Assembly: GCF_030867145.1 (NCBI RefSeq)
Contig: NC_134441.1
Span: 8,912,992 to 8,976,991, forward strand
DNA from: Opisthocomus hoazin
Taxonomy: Eukaryota > Chordata > Aves > Opisthocomiformes > Opisthocomidae
Reading direction: 5' to 3'
Length of the DNA stretch: 64,000 nt
Below are positions 33,401 through 42,400 of this stretch, one piece after another. The notes under the pieces were generated by a model, which saw only the letters and a list, made by a program, of their open reading frames with translations, was not told the DNA's origin and ran no database searches. The position numbers were made by a program, and so were the translations under genes. Every line of letters starts with the position of its first letter. The first letter of the stretch is position 1.

Positions 33401-36400
33401 GCTAAACCTTGCTGCTTTCTTGGTATTTCACCTGCTGTATCGCAGACGTCTCCCGCCCGTGCCTCGGCAGGGCTGAGGTAAAGGAGCCTGGGCTGCTCCG
33501 GGCATTCGCCTCCCTGGCAGCGGGATTTGTGCTTGAATCTCATCCTGCTGCCAGGAATAGCAAGTGCAGAACCAGAGCATCTTTTATCTTCCGAAAAGAC
33601 AGAGCGGGGCAACTCGCTGCTCTTCTCCAGAGGAGAGTTAATATCGGGGTCTTTTCACACGCTCTTCTTCTCTCCATCTGTCTGTCTCTCTCCCTGTCCG
33701 TGCTTTGGTGCATCAGGACTACTGAACAAGTGAAATTTCTCTGTTTTCTGTTGTAAGTACTCGCTTCTGTATTTCTTTCTCCTTTTCCTTTGCTGGTTTT
33801 TGTCCTCTCTCTCTGGGTGTGTGCCCTCCCCACTCCTCTCCATGGCATGCAGGCTCCTTCCTGCCCTTCAACTCGTGCTCCCCGCTCTCTGGTCTGTGTC
33901 CCGCACCTCTCAGCCGCTCCCGGGGCCGGGGGGAGCGGGAGCTGCGCCGGAGACGTGCGCCTGTGCTTGCTCTCGCAGCATGGCGACTCGCAACCCCCTT
34001 TAATGATGTGCTGGTCCTTGGAACCAGTGCATCGGCTAACGAGCAGGAGCAGGTTTCTGTGCAGTCCTGGTCCCTGCAAAGATGGGTGGATTTCAGCCAT
34101 GAAGACGGGGGTGTCTTTTACCCCCTCCCATGCAAAGGCAGCTGCTGCAGAGGGGCAGGGTGGAAGGCGTCAGCTGGGAGGCGAGGGAGTCAGGGGCTAC
34201 CTCCTCGGGCCCGGGGCTGCGTCAGTCCCGGGGGAGCTTTGCCATCGCAGCCGGCTCCAAACAGGGCTCTCTTCAGAGCTTTGGTGGCTGCTGGAGACGA
34301 CTTGCTTGTGGCTCTGCCCTGAAGCGTCCCTCCTGTGCCCAGACCTGGGGCGATGGAGCTGGCCTGCGAGACCCTGCACGGGTTAGAAAGCGCGGCTCGA
34401 ATAAAGCAGCCTGCGTTCGCTGCCCTGCGACCTGCGCTGCTGCAGCGGGGCCGTGCTGTGCCCCCGGCGCGGGACACCAGTGAAAGGTGAAACACCGAGT
34501 GCCCCGGCAGCTGCTGCCCTGCGCTTCCATCCCATGGGGGGGCATGCAGGAGGGACCGGGGTGACCCCCCGTTAGTCTCCCAGCGGTGCTCGGTGTCTCT
34601 GGCAGCTTGTCAGCCCCCCGGGACCCTCTGCGCTCGTCTGGGCTCTGCTCTCGTGTGAGGGGAGTGGGAGGAAGGAGCGTGCGGGGCTTAGTTCGTGATC
34701 TTGTGTCATCCGTCCCAAAGCCCTTCGTGTCCGCTCCGTGCCGCCTGCCATGCACAGACAGAATCAGCGCTGGGCTCAAGCGCTGGCATCGGTGTCTCGG
34801 CCGAGGACTGATCGCCTTCTCACGGCGCGGTGGTGGGCAGTGCCTGCCTGTCTGCCCAGGCAGGACCCGCAGCGGGGGCAGCGCTGCCCGCCTTCGGGTT
34901 TATCCAGCTGCAAGCGCTGGAACCCGTGCACCGGCGGCTGCCGTGTCCCGGCTGCGGCGCAGAGCCGGCGCCGGCTGCCCGGGCTGCCTACTCCCCGTTT
35001 CGCCATCCCCTCGGGTCACGGAGCTCTTACCCTGCTGCTGGGGGGAGATTGACCCAGCTGCCGACGGCGTGGCGGCACCGGCCCCGGGAGACGGTGCAGA
35101 GCGGAGGGGTGGGTAAGGACGCAGCGAGCCGCAGCTGAGCCGCTCGCGTGAGGGCGAGATGGAGGAGAGCAGTCACGAGCGGTTTCTCAGTCTGACCCAG
35201 GTGTGCGTGCTCGCGTGCGAACGCCGTCTCCCTGAGCCGTGCCACACTGCTCGTCGTGGTCGCTCGTGTGCGGGGGGCGGGGAGGCTGGGCGATGCCAGA
35301 GCCGTGGTGCAGCTCACTGCAAACCTGCTCGGGCCTCTGCCCGCGTCCCCCGGGGCGGGGAGCGCTGGGCCTGGAGGGGGGGATCCCTCCCCACGTACCC
35401 GTAGTGGGCTGTCACGCTCCAGCTCAGTGAATGTCCGTCTGCTGGGGGTTCGGCCATGGCAGCGAGCCGGGGGAGATTGCTGAGCGTGGCGTGAGAGGGC
35501 GGTGAGATGCGGGAGGAGAGCTCGTGCTCGCCGTTGCGTGCTGAAGGCGAGTGCCGTGGTGCCGGTCACCTCGTCACTGACTGCCTCAGCCCCTGTGGGC
35601 TGCGGTGACGGGGACCCAGTGCTGCTGGGGCTGGCGCACAGCCGTCCCTCCGCTGCCTCGAGCCGATTCAGGTGCTGATGCCCGGTGTGTTGGGGTGCGG
35701 CTGTGCCTGCAGTCCTGCGCAGCCCAGCTCCGGGATGGGGCACTTCGAGGAACACCAGACAAAGCCCCAGGGAGAGCTGCCTCGCTGGAGGGCATCCAGC
35801 CACGGGACCACCTGCAAGAGCAACCTGAGCTGAACCTTCTCCCATCCGCCAGGCCCTTCTGCGTGGGACAGCGTTTGCACCCAGCGGAGGGAGCGTTCAA
35901 GGCACGGCAGATGGCCCTGCTGCTCTCCTGCAAGCAAAGCAGAGCTCTCTAACGGGTCTGACTCACGTGGGAGACGCGTGGATGCCACAGAGATGTCCCA
36001 GACAAAGTTCCAGCTGCAGGGACAGGGCGTGGGACAGCCTGGAAATGGTTCTTCCCTGCAGAAAATCAGTGGGCACTCAGACCTCAGGATGCCATCGCGC
36101 TGGATGCACAGGGCAAGGGTGCAGCAAGGGGAATCTTTCTTTGCCAGCTCCTTGGCAATTGCCGCTCTCGCCCTCAGCACCTCGGGGTCCTCTCTCCGTA
36201 CCTTCAGCAGGAATAAACACCTCCAAGACAAACCCGATTGCTTTGTAGTCCTGTGTTTTGTTTGCTTGTTCCTTCTGTTCGTTCCAGATCTTGCTCTGCC
36301 TCGGTGTTTCACTGGTGAGTGGGGCTGCTGGCACGCGGCGGGTGCAATGCTAGCGCTGGGGCTGCCTCCCCTTGCTTGGGCTGTCTCGCACGCGTCCCCT

Positions 36401-39400
36401 CCCCACGCAGCCCCGCAGCCCCCCTCAGCCCGCTGCTTCTCTCTCCCCCAGGAGCGGCTGCAAGGTGAAGCAGTACGAGACGCAGTCCCTGGTCCTGGAC
36501 GCTTGCGCTCAGGTACGTGGGGTCGGCCCCGAGCTGCTGCCTGGGCGCAGGGATGCTCGGCGGGCGGTTGGGAGGGCGTGGGCCGGAGCAAAGCTCCGAG
36601 CTCAGCGGTTGGGTTAATGGGTTTGCGTGTTAATCACTTCTGTCCCCGGCACCATGTGTTTCCTTCTGCCAAAACCTGCCGAGGAGCTGGCGGGGAGCAG
36701 CTTGTCGTGGATGCTAAACCTCCCGTGCTTTCCACGGGCTGTCCAGCAACCTGGCTGCCCGATCCCCGCGGATCACCTCAGTCCTGCTTAACCGCATGCC
36801 TTGATCCTGCAGGATGAAGGAGTGTTGATCTCAGAAATCCCAGATATTGCAAATCGGGATGGACATGCCACTGATGAGGAGAAGCTGGCCTCCACCACCT
36901 CTGTGCAGAAACCGGCTGGGCTGGAGAAGAAGGGCGAGCCAGAAGATGACCTGGAGTACTTCGAGTGCTCGAACGTTCCCGTGCCGGCGGCGAAGCACGG
37001 CACGGAGGCAGGTAAGGAGCGTCCCCGCTGCCTCTGGCTCTGGAGATGTGCCGTGCGAGCACCCGGGCAGTCTCTACAGCCTCTGGCAATGAACTGGTGC
37101 TGCTGAGGCAACGCAGCTTCGTGACTGTTTATTTACAGTGACAGGGCAGGTTGTAGTGAAACCTCCAGCTGCTTATCTGCACTGTTTCTGTTATAGAAAA
37201 GTCGTGGTACCGGCGGTCCCGAGGCTCTGGGTGCGGAGCGCTCTCCCCGCGGTGCTGCGGCAGGACGTGGCTTGGGCGGGTGAGGCTCCCTGCCCGCGGC
37301 ACACGCTGCCCCGCGGCCGTGCTGCCAGTGCCCTCCTGAAGCCGGTGTTCACCGGCGAGCCAGGGCGAGGGCTGAGCCCAGCAATCGCGTGCCGTTCGGC
37401 TGGGGTGCTCCCGACGGGTGCCCCGCCGCCCGGGTCGCAGGGTGTCCGGCTCCATCCTTGTGCCAGGAGCAGAGCTGCTGGGACGCAGTGTCCCAGCACA
37501 GGGCTGTGGGTGATGGAGATCTCCGTGTCGGCGAATGCTCCTGGTGGCATTTTGCTGTCAGCCTCCTATGTAATTAGCCTCTCTGACCAATCCATTAGAA
37601 AATAATTAAAGGCCAAGCAACGTGACATTTAATCAATAGCAAAGGTGGAAGTAGGAGAAATCGCCGCACGGAAGGGCTGCAGCTCTCGCTGTGCGGGTGC
37701 CCGTTCGTCATTTCTCCTGAGCGCTGTGCGGAGCTGCAGGCTCTCGGGAGAGGAGAGCAGTCCTTTGTCTCTAAAGGGAGGAAGAACAGTTGGCAGAGAG
37801 GCTGGGAGGTTTTATTTGTTGGTGCTGGTGTTGGAGGGCTGGGCAGGGGTGCACAGGCTCGGGCTGGCTGCGGGGATGGTGCTGTGAGCTGGGGCAGGCA
37901 GCCACTGACCAGCACAGGGACAAAAGGGGGAAACACTGGGAAATCTGCAGTCGCAGGTGTTCTGTTGCCTCCTTCCTCTCCTAGCTGGGCTCTAGCAATG
38001 CGTGTTCTCTCTGCCCGGTTAACGCGTGAATACCGCTCATGTCGGCAGTTGTTTGAGTGAGGTTTGGGAATATCCCCCGCGCTGTGCGAGATGGCAGGCT
38101 GTCCCGCACAGTGCAGTCGCGAGGAGACGGCTTTTATCTTCTCTCCGCTGCTGTTAAGAATAGCAGGGGCCATGTGGCAGCGCCTTTGGAGCGCGCTGGG
38201 GCCAGTTGGCTTGTGCTATTTGGAGCGGCCCAAGCAGCTGGGCTTCACCCCAGGGGTGCATCCCGCCCGCGCCGGCCAGCAGAGTGCAAAATGACCCCTG
38301 CAGCTTCATTCCTGCTCCTCGACCTGGCTGGGGTGGGGGGCAGCTGGGGGCCACAGGGACAGGCAGAGCTGCCACCAGAGGGGAGTGCTGGGTTCACCTC
38401 GGGGAGCGCGGGAGGAGGCTGGCAGGGTGCAGGATGCGTCCCCTGCGAGGGTGGGAGCCAAGGCAGGGTGCAGGATCCATCCCCCTGCAAGGGTGGGAGC
38501 CAGGGACCAGGGGTGCAGGATGCGTCCCCTGCAAGGGGAGAGCTGAGGCAGGGTGCAGGATCCATCCCCCTGCAAGGGTGGGAGCCAGGGGCCAGGGGTG
38601 CAGGATGCGTCCCCTGTGAGGGGGGAGCCGAGGCAGGGATGCAGATGCAACCTCCCTGCAAGGGCAAGAGCTGGGAGCAAAGAAGCCTTTTGGGAGGGGA
38701 AGCCCAGGGGGTGTCGGGACTCGGGGGCACCCTCTGCATCCCGGCACGTCTGCGTGTGCTGCCAGGGCCTTGTTTCCAGGTAGCTGAAAGGTTGTGTTTC
38801 CTCGTCTTTAGGCTTTGAAAAGGAGATCTCCAAGCAGAAGGAAAAGGATGGGCCTGGCATCTTCCCCGTGAGTGCCTCTTGCTTGCTCCCCGCTGGCGGG
38901 CAGGGGGGCGGGGGGCGGCTGTGCCGGAGCTGGCGGGGGGCTCGGCGGGGCGGTGGGGCTGCTGAGGGCTGGTCCCCCTGCTCTGCAGTGCTGCCGGCCC
39001 CGCCGCGCAGAGGGCTGGGGACGCTGCAGCAAACATCGCTGCTAATCCCAGAAGGGTTACTGAAACCTCTCTGAAATGAGTTTTTTTGGGAGCTAGAATT
39101 CTTGAGAAGCCCACGCAGGGACTTGATAAAAACAGCGGTGATTTCCTGGCAGAGGACGGCTCCCCTCGGGCGGGCACTGCTGCTCGTGGGGGGGAGGGAG
39201 AGGTGCTGGGGACGGAGCAGGGCTGGTGAGGAGCCAAGAGAGCGACCGCTGCGTTTGGCCGTGGCTGAATGACAGGGAAAGGGCAGAGGAGGTCACGGGG
39301 AAGGGACGAGCCGCAGCACAGGGGCTGTGTCTCACGTGGAGGAGTCCAGGGCTGGCTCCGACGGCCGGCTCGTTCCTGTGCCTTCTGCGAGGGATGCCCA

Positions 39401-42400
39401 AACGCTGCTTCCAGGGAGGCAGCCGACAGCAGAGACGGGGGTTAACGAAAACAGCCCTGGCTCGGCAGCCAGCAGTGACCTGGCACCCCTATGGGCCCCG
39501 AGGAGCCGCGGGAGTGGCCCCGAGACCCCTCGGTGCAGGGAGACCCCTCGGTGCAGGGAGACCCCGTGTCAGCTTAGCTGCCTCTGGCCAAAGCTGCTCC
39601 AGGTGGCAAGCAGATGACAACGAGATTAGCAACATCAGCAAAATTATCTTCTCTGAGACAGATTTAACTACGCTAAGCCCCCCAAGGACATTAGGCAAAG
39701 TGAACCCTTTTGTTTGGTGCTGGGGAGGGCGCGGGCAGACCCTGCTCCTGCGGCCGAGCCGGGCTCACCCCAACACCGCGGTGCGGGAGGATCTGCTGCG
39801 GGGCAGGCAGTGGGCAGAGGTGCTTGCGGGTGTTCAGCTGCACGCCTGCTTTTGGGAGATGCTGCGGGAGCCTGCTGCCAAGACCCCACGGGGCTGAACC
39901 TCCCCGGTGTTAGGCTGCCCGGACCCAGACGGCGCCCGGGGGGCTCTGGGGGGGCTCCTGCGGGCAGCAGGGCTGAGAGGGCCATGAAGGGCTTGGTCGT
40001 GCTTCACCCTGGGCAGCGGTCAAAGCGCGGGGGAGGGAGCAGGGAGAGAAGTGCTGTAGTGCTCTCGTTTCCAAAACACAGCAAAAGCAGGCTGCCTCCT
40101 CCGAAGCGCTGCTCTATTTATGGCCTGGCAGCCGGTTCCCAAGGAGATGGCTGCACGGGGCTGTCACCGCCGCTGGGATGATGAAAGGAGGAACAGGCGG
40201 TGCTGTCAGCCTGGGTTTGAAGGAATGCTGCTCTGGAGGCCTCTCAGGCTGCAGGACCCCCGGGGAAGGGACGGGGCTGGCGTCCAGGCAGGACTTGGCG
40301 CCCGTGTCACCGGGCTGAGCTCTCCCCCCAGTTTGGTCCCCGCAGCTGCAGCACTGGTGCAAAGGCGCTGGGCTCTGCGGGGAGAGAGCGGTGAGCGATG
40401 GGGGTACCACCACCTCGGCCCTCGTAGGAGCACCTGTGATGGGAACAGGAGGATGCCGGGAGCCCTGCGTGAGCATCTCCCATTTCGGAGCTCTCCCGGG
40501 CAGCTGGGCCACCGTGGGGTGGAGACAGTTTAAAACCAGCCATGGGGAGAGCAAAGGGACGTCAGGCGTGCGCACGCTGCTGCACAGAGCTGGGTCTGCC
40601 CGTTGGGTGCCCAGCCCTGGCGCAGCCCGTGGTGTTCTGCAGCGCAGCCCCGGCTCCCAGCACGGGACTGGGCAGAAAGCGCACGGAAACCCCCGTGTGG
40701 GCTCCGAGCTGTCGGTGTGCGCCGGCAGGGAGGTTCGGTGCCTGAAGAGAGGCTCAGAAAATGGGGGAGATCACCCCAAACAGGGGAGGCGGGGTGAAAA
40801 GGAACCCCACGCAGCATCCCACCTGGGTCGTTCCCCCCAGGGCAATCCCGGGCTGTGCTCCGTGGACAAGGCCCCCGCCGCTGTCACCAGCGTGGGCAGG
40901 AGCGAGAGTCCCCTGGACAGCATCTGCCTCAGTGAGTCCGAGAAGACGGCCGTGCTCACGCTCATCAGAGAGGAGGTAACAGCCGGGGACCCCCCTCCCT
41001 CGCCGGACCCCCGGTGGCTGCTGCTGCGGGGGGAGCTGGGGCAGCTCTGCTCTCCCAGGGGGTCTGGTCCCCTGCGCATCGGAGGCGTGGGGCAGCAAGG
41101 GAAACCCCCCGGAGCGCGTCCCAAGGGTCCTGTGTCTGCTGCAACCTAGATCATCACAAAGGAGATCGAAGCAAACGAGTGGAAGAAGAAATATGAAGAG
41201 AGCCGCCAGGAAGTCTTAGAGATGAGGTAAAAGCCTTCTCCTGGCACGCTCGCCTGCCTGCTCCGCGTGCTCCCCGCTGGCAGGTGGGTCAGCGGGGCCG
41301 TGGTGGGGTGACGCGGCTCGGCATCGTCACGCCGGGACGTGTTGGGAGACACGTATGCTCTGTGCCGGCGCTGCGCGGAGCCTGACCCTGTCTTTGCTGC
41401 AGGAATAAAATCCCGTTAGCTGCGCTGGCCCAAGCGGCTGCGGCTGGAGGGAGGTGTTAGTGTCGGGCAGCGGTGGTGGGCTTTGGAGCACAGACAGCTG
41501 GGGTCTGCAGACAGGCTGCTCTGCTGCTTCGGCTGCCGTCGCGGCGTGGGCAAGGGGCGGCTGCGGGGCAGTTCACTGGCAGCAGAGCTGTAGGTGTGCA
41601 AAAAGCTCCTGCCTCTTACCTGCTTTTTTTCACATGCTCTTCTAGGAAAATCGTGGCTGAGTATGAGAAGACCATTGCCCAGATGATAGGTACGGTGCCG
41701 TCGCCTGGCCGGGTGTGCAGGGAGGGAGCTGGCTGCCACAGCCACCCCCGCTCAGTCACCGTGTCCCTGCTGTTTAATCTCCATCACAGAGGACGAGCAG
41801 AGGACAAACATGACATCTCAGAAGAACCTGCAGCAGCTCACAATGGAAAAGGACCAGGCTCTGGCAGACCTAAACTCAGTGGAGAGGTCCCTGTCGGATC
41901 TCTTCAGGAGATACGAAAACCTGAAGGGCGTCCTGGAAGGCTTTAAGAAGGTCCTTGCCTTGGTTTCCTGTCTCCCTGCAGCCCTGGTCCCTGGGTGCAG
42001 AGCTCCCGTGCAGCGTTGCCCCGGCCTTGGCCCGTGCAGCAGCACCGTGGCTCTCCTGTCCCACGCAGCACTGCTGCAAACGCCCCGGCCCTTGCTCAGA
42101 GCCTGCTCGCTCCCTTTGCTCTGCCGCTGTCTGGCAAACGAGCAGAGAGCCTTGCGAATGCCAGGGGAGCCCGTCGCGGGGAGCCCGGTTCTCCGGCTCT
42201 TCTCCGCACTCCTCCCCGCAGAGCATCGTGTCCAGGCCGGGGCAGAGCTGCAGCCCAGGGGCCGGGGCAGCTCTCTCCCAGCAGCACACTGGTTTTTCCA
42301 TGCTGCTGAGCTGCATAAGGGCGAAGCTGGGTCTATTTAAAGCCTTTTTCTTTTACACTCACAACAGGATGTATCACCCCATCAGAGCAACATCTCTGTG

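Larger units (their letters stand above)
37012..38811 (+). other. TACC1: TACC1 intron 5
   Basis: The intron holds an AT-rich homeodomain-site cluster at 37540-37650 and an 85-bp-period minisatellite at 38421-38680. No other coding exon is seen. Confidence 0.75.
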
